Shown here: piece after piece, positions 36,393-46,156 of the stretch | Numbering within the stretch: the first letter of the stretch is position 1 | Layout of the letters: every line of letters starts with the position of its first letter | Source of the DNA: Paraburkholderia aromaticivorans | Lineage (GTDB): Bacteria > Pseudomonadota > Gammaproteobacteria > Burkholderiales > Burkholderiaceae | Direction: 5' to 3' | DNA: 64,000 nt | Assembly: GCF_012689525.1 (NCBI RefSeq) | Contig: NZ_CP051515.1 | Location: forward strand, 434,001 to 498,000 | Made by a program: the position numbers and the translations under genes | Notes under the pieces: model-generated | Told to the model about the DNA's origin: nothing | Seen by the model: only the letters and a program-made list of their open reading frames with translations | The model's database searches: none

Positions 36393-37628
36393 ATGTTCAA
36401 ACGTTCCGCGCTTACCGCCGTGCCAGTCGCGGCCATGCTGTGCGCCGCTCTATCCCATGCCGCCGATCCGGTCATGACCAATGGCGGTGTGGTGAAAATC
36501 GGTGTGCTCACCGATATGTCTTCCATCTTCTCCGACATCGGCGGAAAGGGTTCCGTGGTCGCTGCGCAGATGGCGGCGGAGGATTTCGGTGGCAAGGTTA
36601 ATGGCGTACCCATCAAAGTGATCAGCGCCGATCATCAGAACAAGACCGATGTGGCCGCCACCGTCGCGCGAGACTGGTTCGATAACCAGCACGTGGACAT
36701 GGTCGAGGACTTGTTGCCGTCCTCCGTCGCGCTGGCGGTGTCGAACGTGGCGAAGGAGAAGCATCGGATCGCCATTGCGAGCGGCGCCGGGACCACACGT
36801 CTTAGCAATGAAGACTGCTCGCCGTACACGATTCAATACTCGTACGACACGTATGCATTCACCACGAGCCTCGTGAAGTCGATGGCGCGCAGCGGCGACA
36901 ACACCTGGTTCTTTTTGACCGTCGACTATGCGCTCGGGGCGTCGCTGGAAAAGGACGCGACCGCCGCATTGACGGCAGCCGGCGGCAAGGTAGTGGGCAA
37001 GGCGAAGCATCCGATCAATTCGTCGGATCTCTCGTCCTATCTGTTGCAGGCTCAGGCGTCGAAAGCAAAGGTGATTGGCCTCGCCAACGCGGGCAGCGAT
37101 ACCGTGAATGCGATCAAGACGGCACGCGAATTCGGCGTGATCGGGCAAGGCAAGCAAAAAATCGCGGGTTTGCAGTTATTTATCAGTGACATCAATAGCC
37201 TGGGACTGCAGGCGGCGCAGGGAATGATGCTGACCACGCCTTTCTATTGGGACCGCGATGACGCAAGTCGCGCGTGGTCGCAACGCTTCTTCGCGAGAAC
37301 CGGGCGCATGCCGACGCTGGTCCAGGCGGGCGTCTATTCGTCGACGCTGCACTACCTGAAAGCCATCAAGGCGAGCGGAACCGATGCGGCCGATACGGTT
37401 ATCGCGCAGATGAAGAAAACCCCTGTCGACGATTTCTTCGCGAAGAACGGCACGATTCGCGCCGATGGCCTGATGGTCCACGACATGTATCTGGCCGAGG
37501 TCAAGAGCCCGCAACAGTCCAAAAAGCCGTGGGACTACTACACGATCAAGCAGGTCATTCCGGCGCAGGAAGCGTTCGCGCCGCTCAGTGCGAGCCGCTG
37601 TCCGCTCGTCACCGCGAAATCTAACTGA
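36393..37628 (+). CDS. LIV-type ABC importer binding protein
   Basis: A 411 aa periplasmic receptor with a signal peptide ending ALSHAADP. Mature features: VVKIGVLTDMSSIFSDIGGKGS, a DLLPSSVALAVSNVA loop and TWFFLTVDYALG, all of the LivK/amide-urea receptor class. ATG 36393 has AGGAGGAG upstream. It delivers the pathway substrate to the LIV-type permease and ATPases encoded at 38420-41895. Its divergence from the LivK-like protein at 25145 suggests a different ligand, perhaps an aromatic acid or amide. Confidence 0.9.
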   Translation: MFKRSALTAVPVAAMLCAALSHAADPVMTNGGVVKIGVLTDMSSIFSDIGGKGSVVAAQMAAEDFGGKVNGVPIKVISADHQNKTDVAATVARDWFDNQHVDMVEDLLPSSVALAVSNVAKEKHRIAIASGAGTTRLSNEDCSPYTIQYSYDTYAFTTSLVKSMARSGDNTWFFLTVDYALGASLEKDATAALTAAGGKVVGKAKHPINSSDLSSYLLQAQASKAKVIGLANAGSDTVNAIKTAREFGVIGQGKQKIAGLQLFISDINSLGLQAAQGMMLTTPFYWDRDDASRAWSQRFFARTGRMPTLVQAGVYSSTLHYLKAIKASGTDAADTVIAQMKKTPVDDFFAKNGTIRADGLMVHDMYLAEVKSPQQSKKPWDYYTIKQVIPAQEAFAPLSASRCPLVTAKSN

Positions 37629-37684
37629 ATCGAATCGCGTGTGGCCGGGGCGTCGAACGGGCACACGCTTTTAAGGAGTATGTG

Positions 37685-38374
37685 ATGAAAGACATTTCGT
37701 TTGAGGTCGAAGACAGTCACGGTTCGTTCGGGCGAATCATCTCGATCGACACGTTGGTCATCGCCGGCTGGACCGGCCGCGACACCGTCGCCATGGAAAA
37801 GCACATTCGCGAGCTGGAAGAGTTGGGCGTCAAGCGGCCGGCTTATACGCCCGTCTTTTACCGTGTCGCCGCCGACCGGCTCGAACCGACACCGAAGATC
37901 CAGGCGACCGGCACGCAGAGCAGTGGCGAAGTGGAATTCGTCTTGTTGAAAGACGCGGGCGAAACGTTCGTCGGTATCGCGTCCGACCACACCGATCGCG
38001 AAGTGGAAACCTACGGCATCACCGTATCGAAACAGATGTGCGGCAAGCCGTGTTCACGCAAGCTCTGGCGCCTGAGCGAGGTCGCCGGTCACTGGGACGA
38101 ACTCGTGTTGCGTTCCTACGCGACGATCGACGGCGAGCGCGTGCTCTATCAGCAGGGCAAGGTGACAGCCATGCGCGCGCCGCAGGATCTGCTCGACGAG
38201 TTTGCCCGCCGGGACGGCCGCTTCGTGGATCGCACAGCCATGCTCTGCGGCACGCTCGCCGCGCTCGGCGGCATCAGGCCGGCCGAGCGTTTCGACATCG
38301 AACTCGAAGATCCGATCCTGCGGCGCTCGTTGACGCATAGCTATGCGATCGAAACGCTCCCCGTGGTCGGCTGA
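37685..38374 (+). CDS. DUF2848-family protein
   Basis: A 229 aa protein resembling the DUF2848 family, whose members are often encoded with catabolic amidases and transporters. It contains IDTLVIAGWTGRDTVAMEKH, then a VFYRV segment, GEVEFVLL and VGIASDHTDREVE near the middle, with SKQMCGKPCS following. The DHTDRE motif suggests metal or acid-base chemistry like that in fumarylacetoacetate hydrolase-type enzymes. That similarity is only pattern-based. ATG 37685 has AAGGAG with a 6-base spacer; a GTG 3 bases earlier has too little spacing. Confidence 0.78.
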   Translation: MKDISFEVEDSHGSFGRIISIDTLVIAGWTGRDTVAMEKHIRELEELGVKRPAYTPVFYRVAADRLEPTPKIQATGTQSSGEVEFVLLKDAGETFVGIASDHTDREVETYGITVSKQMCGKPCSRKLWRLSEVAGHWDELVLRSYATIDGERVLYQQGKVTAMRAPQDLLDEFARRDGRFVDRTAMLCGTLAALGGIRPAERFDIELEDPILRRSLTHSYAIETLPVVG

Positions 38375-38419
38375 AACCCTCTTTTTAACGCATGCGTCCA
38401 ATGGACGAGGAGAGCGGGT

Positions 38420-39170
38420 ATGGCGCACACCGACCTGATTCTTGAAACCAGCAGCCTCACCAAGTCGTTCAACGGCTTTACGGCTGTCAACGCCGTCGAT
38501 TTGCGTGTCCGGCGCGGCACGATCCACGCACTGATCGGGCCGAACGGCGCGGGCAAGACGACCTGCTTCAACCTGCTGACCAAGTTTCTGACGCCCACAT
38601 CAGGGCAGATTTTCTTCGACGGCAAGGAGATCACGCGCGCGGCGCCGGCCTCGATCGCACGACGTGGCGTGATTCGATCGTTTCAGATCTCCGCGGTATT
38701 CCCGCATCTGAGCCCGGTTGAGAACGTGTGTATTGGTTTGCAGCGCGCGCTTGGCGTGTCGTTCCGTTTCTGGATGAGTAGCGCGGTGCTCGGTCGACTC
38801 AGGAAGCGCGCGCTGGAACTGCTCGATGAAGTGGGCCTGGCCGCATTTGCCGACATCAAAACCGCCGAGCTTTCATACGGCCACAAGCGTGCGCTCGAAA
38901 TTGCCACGACGCTCGCGATGGATCCGGTGTTGATGTTGCTCGACGAACCGACCCAAGGCATGGGTCATGAAGACGTGGATCGGGTCACGGCGCTCATCAA
39001 GAAGGTCTCGGCCGGCCGAACAATTTTGATGGTCGAACACAACATGAAAATCATTTCCAGCATCTCGGACACCATCACGGTGCTGCAACGCGGAGAGGTT
39101 CTCGCGGAAGGCGCCTACGAAGTCGTGGCCGCCGACCCTCGAGTGCGGGAAGCCTACATGGGGACCGAAA

Positions 39171-39190
<20 letters not shown>
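38420..39190 (+). CDS. LIV-type ABC importer ATPase (LivG-like)
   Basis: A 256 aa ATPase. Walker A GPNGAGKTTCFNLL, signature LSYGHKRALEIA, Walker B VLMLLDEPTQGMG and switch His in MVEHNMK are all in place and typical of LivG. The Q-loop region reads IRSFQISAVFPHLS. It is the first ATPase gene of the importer. Its last 20 bases overlap the start of the LivF-like gene. Confidence 0.93.
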
Positions 39191-39941
<751 letters not shown>

Positions 39942-39955
39942 ACGGGACGATCATC

Positions 39956-40840
39956 GTGGAACTCTTTGGTATTCCGCTTGCGGCGTTCTCCAGCCAACTG
40001 GTCCTCGGTCTCATGAACGGCTGCTTCTATGCTGTCTTGAGCCTGGGCTTGTCTGTCATCTTCGGGCTGCTGAACGTCATCAACTTCATGCACGGCGCGT
40101 TCTTCATGCTAGGTGCGCTATTGGCATGGATGGGCACGAACTATCTCGGTCTCGGCTATTGGCCGATGCTGATCGCCGCACCGTTCGTGGCCGGCGTGTT
40201 AGGGGCGCTCGTCGAGCGGACCATGCTGCGCCGGATCTACAAGCTCGATCATCTTTACGGCTTACTGCTCACGTTGGGCCTGACGTTGATTATCGAGGGA
40301 CTATGCCGGTCCCTTTATGGTGCTTCGGGCATGTCCTATCCGGCGCCCGAGGGGCTGATGCAAGGCATGCAGTTAGGTTTCATGGTGCTGCCGGCTTATC
40401 GGGGATGGGTGGTGGTGGCGTCGTTGCTCGTGTGTGCCGGCGTCTGGTGGACGATCGAGCGTACGAATCTTGGCGCGCTGCTCCGCGCGGCGACCGAGAA
40501 CCCCAAGCTAGTGGCGGCATTCGGCGTCAACGTACCGGCCATGGTCACGTTGACTTACAGCAGCGGGGTGGCACTTGCCGCGCTGGCCGGCGTGCTCGCC
40601 GCACCCGTCATGCAAGTGTCGCCGCTGATGGGCCAGAGCGTGATCATCACCGTGTTTGCGATCGTCGTGATTGGCGGCATGGGATCGATCGCGGGCTCGG
40701 TCATTACCAGTCTGTGCCTTGGCCTGATCGAAGGGCTGACCAAGATGTTCTATCCGGAAGGGTCCGCGACGGTCGTGTTCGTGATCATGGCGCTCGTGCT
40801 GCTCGTGCGTCCAAGTGGTCTGTTTGGCAATTCGAAGTGA
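39956..40840 (+). CDS. LIV-type ABC importer permease (LivH-like)
   Basis: A 294 aa permease with about eight membrane helices. GLMNGCFYAVLSLGLSVIFG, LLNVINFMHGAFFMLGA and VIGGMGSIAGSV are LivH hallmarks. The frame runs open far upstream through the ATPase gene, but family similarity begins at a GTG at 39956. An alternative TTG at 39938 overlaps the ATPase stop. The choice of start is uncertain, but the protein is complete either way. Confidence 0.85.
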   Translation: MELFGIPLAAFSSQLVLGLMNGCFYAVLSLGLSVIFGLLNVINFMHGAFFMLGALLAWMGTNYLGLGYWPMLIAAPFVAGVLGALVERTMLRRIYKLDHLYGLLLTLGLTLIIEGLCRSLYGASGMSYPAPEGLMQGMQLGFMVLPAYRGWVVVASLLVCAGVWWTIERTNLGALLRAATENPKLVAAFGVNVPAMVTLTYSSGVALAALAGVLAAPVMQVSPLMGQSVIITVFAIVVIGGMGSIAGSVITSLCLGLIEGLTKMFYPEGSATVVFVIMALVLLVRPSGLFGNSK

Positions 40841-40848
40841 GGCACATC

Positions 40849-41895
40849 ATGCGAAATTGGATTGTAGGGGTTGTCGTGTTGGGCTGTCTGGCTGTCGCTC
40901 CGTGGATGGGTGCCTATCCGGTGTTCTTGATGAAGCTGATGTGTTTCGCCCTGTTCGCGTGCTCGCTGGATTTGCTGCTCGGCTATGTCGGCTTGCTGTC
41001 GTTCGGGCACGCGGCGTTCTTCGGCGGGGCCGCTTTCATCGCGGGCAGCGCCATGCGGGACCATGGCTGCCCTCCGGAAGTGGCGTTGCTTCTCGGTACG
41101 GGTGTGGGCGCGGCACTCGGGCTGATATTCGGGCTCTTCGCCATTCGCCGCAAGGGAATCTATTTTGCAATGGTGACGCTGGCCTTTGCGCAGATGCTGT
41201 TCTTTTTCTGCGTTCAGGCACCGTTCACGGGCGGTGAAGACGGTTTGCAAGGCGTACCGCGCGGGCGTCTGTTCGGCGTGCTTCCGCTCGATAACGATCT
41301 AACGCTGTATTTCGTGATCCTGTCGATTACGACGGTCGTCTTTCTGTTCCTTGGCCGGGTCATTCATTCTCCGTTTGGAAGAATCCTCACGGCGCTGCGA
41401 GAGAACGAAGCGCGGACGATTTCCCTCGGTTACGACGTGGACCGCTTCAAGCTTCTCGCGTTCGTACTATCGGCCGCAATGGCGGGGCTTGCCGGTGCGA
41501 TGAAAACGTTGGTGCTGGGTTTTGCGACGCTCTCGGATGTGCATTGGACGCTATCCGGTACGGTCATTCTGATGACGTTGATCGGCGGCCTTGGAACGCG
41601 GCTGGGCCCGGTGGTGGGCGCGGTGATCGTCGTCGTGCTGGAATCCAGGTTGGCTGCGTTTGGCGGCTGGCTGGCCGACGTGACGCAGATCGCGTGGTTT
41701 CAAGGGTTGGGCGAGTCGGTCAGTTTGTTGACCGGCGTGATGTTCGTAGCCTGTGTTTTGCTGTTCAGACGCGGCATCGTCGGGGAATGCGCGCAATGGA
41801 TGGCACGGCGCGGGCGTAGGCGAGCCCGCGGCGCTGAACGTCCGGCGCAGCACGACGCTGTGCGGACCGGGCTGGCCGAAGGGCAGGGCGGGTAA
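40849..41895 (+). CDS. LIV-type ABC importer permease (LivM-like)
   Basis: A 348 aa permease with about nine to ten helices. DLLLGYVGLLSFGHAAFFGG, then IYFAMVTLAFAQM and LIGGLGTRLGPVVGA, are LivM features. The ATG at 40849 is 8 bases after the LivH-like stop. An Arg-rich tail of about 35 residues extends past the last helix. It is last in the operon; with LivH-like, LivG-like and LivF-like proteins and the binding protein at 36393 it completes the importer. The ATPase genes precede the permease genes, the reverse of the classical livHMGF order. Confidence 0.9.
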   Translation: MRNWIVGVVVLGCLAVAPWMGAYPVFLMKLMCFALFACSLDLLLGYVGLLSFGHAAFFGGAAFIAGSAMRDHGCPPEVALLLGTGVGAALGLIFGLFAIRRKGIYFAMVTLAFAQMLFFFCVQAPFTGGEDGLQGVPRGRLFGVLPLDNDLTLYFVILSITTVVFLFLGRVIHSPFGRILTALRENEARTISLGYDVDRFKLLAFVLSAAMAGLAGAMKTLVLGFATLSDVHWTLSGTVILMTLIGGLGTRLGPVVGAVIVVVLESRLAAFGGWLADVTQIAWFQGLGESVSLLTGVMFVACVLLFRRGIVGECAQWMARRGRRRARGAERPAQHDAVRTGLAEGQGG

Positions 41896-42081
41896 TCCGG
41901 GTTCCCTCATTCAGCGCTAATTCTGGGCGCGCAATATGTCTTCGTGGCTGGCCGGGTTACTTCGTAAAGAACCGCCGTTCATTTGCAAACGGAGCCGCGA
42001 TTGACCCGGCAAGCAACGTCGCGATAGCGCGAACCGCATCCCATACCCAGAATGAAGTTGCAACTTTGAAGGAGAATGACC

Positions 42082-42342
42082 ATGAACAAGTTTCTTCGCA
42101 CCACACTGATCGCCGGCATGATCGCTTTGCCGACTGCGGCGTTCGCGCAACCTGTCACGCAGATCGATGAAATGCAGGTCGAGACGGTGGCCTATGAAGT
42201 CGTCAGTGTCGATTCACCGCAAATGTCGGCGCATACCGCGCCGGCTGTCGGCAACAACGGCACGCATGCGAGCGCAGCTTCGGTCGAGTTGTTGCGTCCG
42301 GGCCATGACGTGGGTCTGAAGTCGATTTACTTGCGCCACTAA
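42082..42342 (+). CDS. Small exported protein of unknown function
   Basis: An 86 aa protein with a clear signal peptide (MNKFLRTTLIAGMIALPTAA, then FAQ). The mature part of about 63 residues is acidic and then polar, with the C-terminal end LLRPGHDVGLKSIYLRH. No family was recognised. AAGGAG at 42069-42074 supports the ATG at 42082 rather than an ATG two codons earlier. It is convergent with the sensor kinase gene, 15 bases away. Confidence 0.65.
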   Translation: MNKFLRTTLIAGMIALPTAAFAQPVTQIDEMQVETVAYEVVSVDSPQMSAHTAPAVGNNGTHASAASVELLRPGHDVGLKSIYLRH

Positions 42343-42357
42343 AACCGGATATGAAAC

Positions 42358-43698
42358 TCATCGACCACCACCGTCCGGCTCGATCGGAAAACTGACCGTC
42401 GCAACGATGCCGGACTGCCCATCGCCGCGATTTCGCAGCGTCACCGTCCCGCCATACCGCGTGACAATCGCTTTCACAATCGACAGTCCGAGCCCACTGC
42501 CTTCAATGTCCGTATTGGCGCGAAAGAACCGATCGAACACGCGAGGCAGCAGGGTTTCGTCGATACCGGAGCCGGTGTCCTTCACTTCGACAGAGACCAT
42601 GCCGGCCTGCACGCGGGTCGACAAATCGATTGTGCCGCCGTCGGGCGTATAGCGAACCGCATTGCTGACGAGGTTCTTGATCACCGTGCCGACGTCGAGT
42701 TCGATTGCGCGCACATTGGCGCTGACCATTTCGTCCGCGCCGATGTCGATGCCACGCTGCATGGCAATCGGCAGCACATCGGAAATGGCGTTGACGACGG
42801 CGGCCGCGACATCGACGCTGACCATTGCCCGTGTCAGCGATTGACCGACGGGCGGCGCGTCCGCGCGCGCGAGCCGCAACAACTGCGAAATCAGATTGCT
42901 GCTTCGTGTGATACCGCCTTGAAGCGCGCGAAACCGTTCCTGATTGCTGGGCATGATGTCGCGTTGCAGATTATCGGCCTGCAATTGCAGAGCCGTGAGC
43001 GGCGTTCGCAACTCGTGCGCGGCATCGGAAATGAATTTGCGTTCACTCTCGATGGAGCGGGCAAGTCGCTCGATCATCAGATTGATCGAGCGGATGAACG
43101 GCAGCAATTCGGTGGGTACGCCTGTGAGCGGCAGCGCTTGCAGATGGTTCACATCGATAACACGGGCCTCGTTGCCAAGCCGGTTCAGTTCCCGCAACGA
43201 ACGACTCACGACGAAGATAACGGCGGCCCAGACGAGCGGAATCAGCACGACGATCGGCCATAGGGTCTTCGTCGCGGCGGTCTCCTCGATCTCATGACGC
43301 ACGGACAGGCGCTGCGCGACCTGCATGGTCTGAGCGCCGTCGCGAGCGGTGTAGATCCGCCACCGTTCGCCATTGACGACCGGCGACGTGAAGCCCGCGG
43401 CCGCATCGCGCGGCAGGAGCAGCGACGGCTCGGTGGAGCGCACCGGCTGTGTCTCGCCTTCCTTCCAGATGACGATGAAAATATCGCGGGCGTCTTGCGA
43501 CCCGCGCGCCGGAACCGTCGGGATGCCGTCGCCGAAGCCGCCCCGTAAACGCGATGCGACCTGTTCCATGCGCAGGTCGAGCACCGCGCTCATGCCGGCC
43601 ACGCAGAACTGGTAGGAGCTGACGCCTTGCAGAATAGCGAACAGGCTCACCACGGCGCCGATTGCGATAACGAGTTGGTTGCGGAGCGATTTGAGCAT
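42358..43698 (-). CDS. Orphan sensor histidine kinase, QseC/PmrB type
   Basis: A 446 aa membrane sensor kinase. Two membrane segments (about 10-30 and 145-165) frame a periplasmic sensor domain of about 115 residues. His228 in SDAAHELRTPLTALQLQ is the phosphorylated His. The N box (NLVSNAVRYTPDGG), G1 (VKDTGSGI), F (FDRFFR) and G2 (GSGLGLSI) boxes complete the ATPase domain. No response regulator gene is adjacent; the nearest, kdpE, is 17 kb away. A GTG at 43713 is an alternative start. It lies 107 bp downstream of a TetR gene on the same strand. Confidence 0.85.
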   Translation of the reverse strand: MLKSLRNQLVIAIGAVVSLFAILQGVSSYQFCVAGMSAVLDLRMEQVASRLRGGFGDGIPTVPARGSQDARDIFIVIWKEGETQPVRSTEPSLLLPRDAAAGFTSPVVNGERWRIYTARDGAQTMQVAQRLSVRHEIEETAATKTLWPIVVLIPLVWAAVIFVVSRSLRELNRLGNEARVIDVNHLQALPLTGVPTELLPFIRSINLMIERLARSIESERKFISDAAHELRTPLTALQLQADNLQRDIMPSNQERFRALQGGITRSSNLISQLLRLARADAPPVGQSLTRAMVSVDVAAAVVNAISDVLPIAMQRGIDIGADEMVSANVRAIELDVGTVIKNLVSNAVRYTPDGGTIDLSTRVQAGMVSVEVKDTGSGIDETLLPRVFDRFFRANTDIEGSGLGLSIVKAIVTRYGGTVTLRNRGDGQSGIVATVSFPIEPDGGGR

Positions 43699-43805
43699 GT
43701 AGGTGAACTTCACGAAGAGCGAGTGGCCAGGACGCGAGAGGAAGCACGCCTTCCCGTCGTTGACTTCAGGATGCGCGTTGTTTCATCGCGACGTGAGCCT
43801 CGCGT

Positions 43806-44540
43806 TCATTTTCTGCCTTTGCCTGCGGGATCGGCGGGAACGATCTGGACGTGCTCGATCGCGGCTTCCACCAGATCCTCGGCGCTTCGTATGCCGTCGG
43901 CGGATGCGGCCAGCGCATTCAGGCGTCCGTCGATCAGAAGCAAAGCAAGCCCGTGAACGTACGCCCAGGCTGCGGTCATGGCAATGGCCTGAGCCGCAGT
44001 GGTTCGGCCGAACGAGGACTTATCCTCCTCCGTGCGTTCGGTGGGCGCGCTGACTACCCCGGCCAGGGCGCGCGCCGACGCTTGCCGCGCCTGCACGAGG
44101 GCAGGGCGCGCGGCGTCGAGCATTTCGTTGCGCGACATGAGGTGCAGCAAATCGGGATTGGCCACCGCAAACCTGACGTAGCCACGGGCGGTAGCTTTGC
44201 GCCGCGCCTGGCCCGCTTCGATACCGTCCGCCTGCTCCGCCATGGTAGCGGCGAGCCGCCGGTGTCCGCTGGCGGCAAGTTCGCTCAACACACCGGCTGT
44301 GTCGCCGAAATGATGCTGGGGCGCCGTATGCGATACGCCCGCTTCACGTGCAATAGCGCGCAACGTCAGGCCGCGAATGCCGTCGCGCCGTAGCACGACC
44401 TCCGCCGCTTCGAGCAGCGCATGGGGCAGCGCGCCGTGATGATACGGTTTGTCACGCGACGAGTGATCAACTGGAGTTGGGGCTGGGGCTGGCGCTTTCG
44501 GCGGCGCGGACGCTTTGCGGCGTGACGTTGCTTCTTTCAT
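43806..44540 (-). CDS. TetR-family transcriptional regulator
   Basis: A 244 aa TetR protein. After a Lys/Ala/Pro-rich N-terminal tail comes the HTH domain: LLEAAEVVLRRDGIRGLTLR, AIAREAGVSHTAPQHHFGD. The C-terminal ligand domain contains WAYVHGLALLLIDG, the WHG-type signature of one TetR subclass. Its target is unknown. It may regulate the sensor kinase gene downstream, itself, or the small membrane genes upstream. Confidence 0.88.
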   Translation of the reverse strand: MKEATSRRKASAPPKAPAPAPTPVDHSSRDKPYHHGALPHALLEAAEVVLRRDGIRGLTLRAIAREAGVSHTAPQHHFGDTAGVLSELAASGHRRLAATMAEQADGIEAGQARRKATARGYVRFAVANPDLLHLMSRNEMLDAARPALVQARQASARALAGVVSAPTERTEEDKSSFGRTTAAQAIAMTAAWAYVHGLALLLIDGRLNALAASADGIRSAEDLVEAAIEHVQIVPADPAGKGRK

Positions 44541-44717
44541 GGTTGTGGGTCGCGGTCGGTATTTTTACAATGAAAAGATATATTGACCGGCCGACAGGGA
44601 AAAGTCAAAATCTTCGCGCTGGAAATATCGACGATAAGTGTTTCACGCGCGACTGCCTCATGCCGCGTGCGCGTGCTGCGCAACCTGGCCGGCTATGTGC
44701 CGAGGCGCGCGAGCGCA

Positions 44718-45161
44718 TCACGCATCGGGGCGATCGGTATCTTGACGATGCCGTCGAGCGGCGTATCCATCTCGAATTTCGGGGCTATCCAATCTGGCTG
44801 CACGGGTGGCGTCGGAGGAGGCGAGCAGATCGATCCAGGCGGCGTAATTGCGCCTGAGCGAACTACGCAAGTCCTGAGTCTGCGGCCCATACTCCGACAG
44901 CACGCTATCGAGCCGGATGATGTTGGCGGCGTTGTGAATCAGGTCGTTATCGACGGTATCGAACGAGCCCTTCGCGGACGAAATCAACAAGCCGAGCACC
45001 AAGGCCGCAATCGTCGCCACAAGACCGATGGCGAGCTTGATTGCGCTGCTCGACGCATCGCTCAAATGATGATCGGGCAACATGGAGCTCAAGTACAGTC
45101 CAAGCAGCGCACTGCTGAACACGCACAGAAAGACGCCGAGTGCGATGAACAGGTGACTCAC
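44718..45161 (-). CDS. DUF4239-like membrane protein, probably truncated
   Basis: A 147 aa frame starting at a GTG (45161) with AGAGGAG upstream. Two membrane helices are evident (LFIALGVFLCVFSSALLGLY and IGLVATIAALVLGLLI), followed by SFDTVDNDLIHNAANIIRLD and YGPQTQDLRSSLRRNYAAW. These resemble the N-terminal half of DUF4239 proteins, which are normally about 250 aa. The last 35 residues are Arg/Asp-rich and do not look like the family, so a frameshift or 3' deletion is likely. Confidence 0.55.
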   Translation of the reverse strand: MSHLFIALGVFLCVFSSALLGLYLSSMLPDHHLSDASSSAIKLAIGLVATIAALVLGLLISSAKGSFDTVDNDLIHNAANIIRLDSVLSEYGPQTQDLRSSLRRNYAAWIDLLASSDATRAARLDSPEIRDGYAARRHRQDTDRPDA

Positions 45162-45202
45162 GCTGCGATGCTCCTCTGCCGATTGCCGGCATACGTCACG
45201 GC

Positions 45203-45397
45203 CTACCTGCCGTCCAGCCGATAAAGCCGGTATCTCAAACGCTGCGCTTTTCCCATCCGGCCGACATCGCGATGTTTGACGACATGCCGGCGCGTCTCGC
45301 CAGCCACGCCGACCAGCAGCAGAAAGATCGAACCGGTGGCCGCGGCACTCGCGCTCGCCACCGAGATATCTATGAGCCATTCAAGCACGTCGGCCAT
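45203..45397 (-). CDS. Small membrane protein
   Basis: A 64 aa frame with one hydrophobic helix (ASAAATGSIFLLLVGVAG) and a strongly basic C-terminus (RHVVKHRDVGRMGKAQRLRY), consistent with an N-out small inner membrane protein. ATG 45397 has GGGATGA upstream. It lies 41 bases before the DUF4239-like gene on the same strand and may be co-transcribed with it. No family was recognised. Confidence 0.5.
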   Translation of the reverse strand: MADVLEWLIDISVASASAAATGSIFLLLVGVAGETRRHVVKHRDVGRMGKAQRLRYRLYRLDGR

Positions 45398-45632
45398 GGG
45401 TCATCCCCGTCGTTATCATGACGATGATCGTATCGGGCTTGAATTAGCGATGAATTAGCGTGATTTTCAGACTAACGTAAGCTTCGCGGCTGGCGGGCGG
45501 ACCACGGCGAGGCCATGCCGCGCGCCGCTGGACGACCTGGACCATTGCCGGCCAACCTGGTAGGATCACGCGCAGAGACGCCGTGGCTAGTCGGCGGCCC
45601 TGCAACTTGCTGGACATCTATATAGATTGGGT

Positions 45633-45839
45633 ATGGAAAAGAAACGATCGCGGATTCGCCGGGAAACGCTGTGCCCGCCGATTGGCGCGCTGCTGCACTA
45701 CCAGGCGCGCATCGTGCGCGTCGTCGCCGAAGCGCGTGGCCAACGAGCGATGATCGAATCGCTCGACACCACGGGCCGCACTTTTGTCAGCACCGTGAAA
45801 TGGAACAGCCTGCGCGAGCTTGGCGCCCAACTGTTCTGA
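45633..45839 (+). CDS. Small basic hypothetical protein
   Basis: A 68 aa protein starting MEKKRSRIRRETLCPP. The composition is mixed, with a beta-like segment (ARIVRVVAEARGQRAMIESL) followed by TGRTFVSTVKWNSLREL, which could form a small barrel-like RNA- or nucleic-acid-binding fold. No signal peptide or helix is evident. It is intergenic between the small membrane genes and the fucose-type importer. Function unknown. Confidence 0.5.
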   Translation: MEKKRSRIRRETLCPPIGALLHYQARIVRVVAEARGQRAMIESLDTTGRTFVSTVKWNSLRELGAQLF

Positions 45840-46156
45840 TATTGAAGGCCAACAAATCGGCCTGAAGTCGGCGACAAATCAAATAGTGGGAAGCGGGCGC
45901 GGCGCATTCGCCTCATGATATTAGGGAATGCCTAACCTTGAGCCGGCGACGTCCAGCGTCGTAAAATCGTGGCACATCGATTTGAGGGCCCAGCAATGCG
46001 TCTGGCTTCTCGTTGCGATTTCAACCGCGCTTTGCACCGTCCGTCTTTGCACGGTGATACCTGGCGGCGCCCGGCCCAGCGGCGTTCCATGCTTTTTCGC
46101 TCCGCTCCTCGCAATGAGGCTGGCGGCGCTCGCGGATTTGTCGTTCGATCCGCATC
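45840..46156. other. Leader region of the fucose-type importer
   Basis: These 317 bases hold no credible gene. They should include the promoter of the sugar ABC operon, but no clean -35/-10 pair or strong palindrome was found. A 63-codon frame on the plus strand overlaps the ATPase start and has no ribosome-binding site. Confidence 0.4.
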
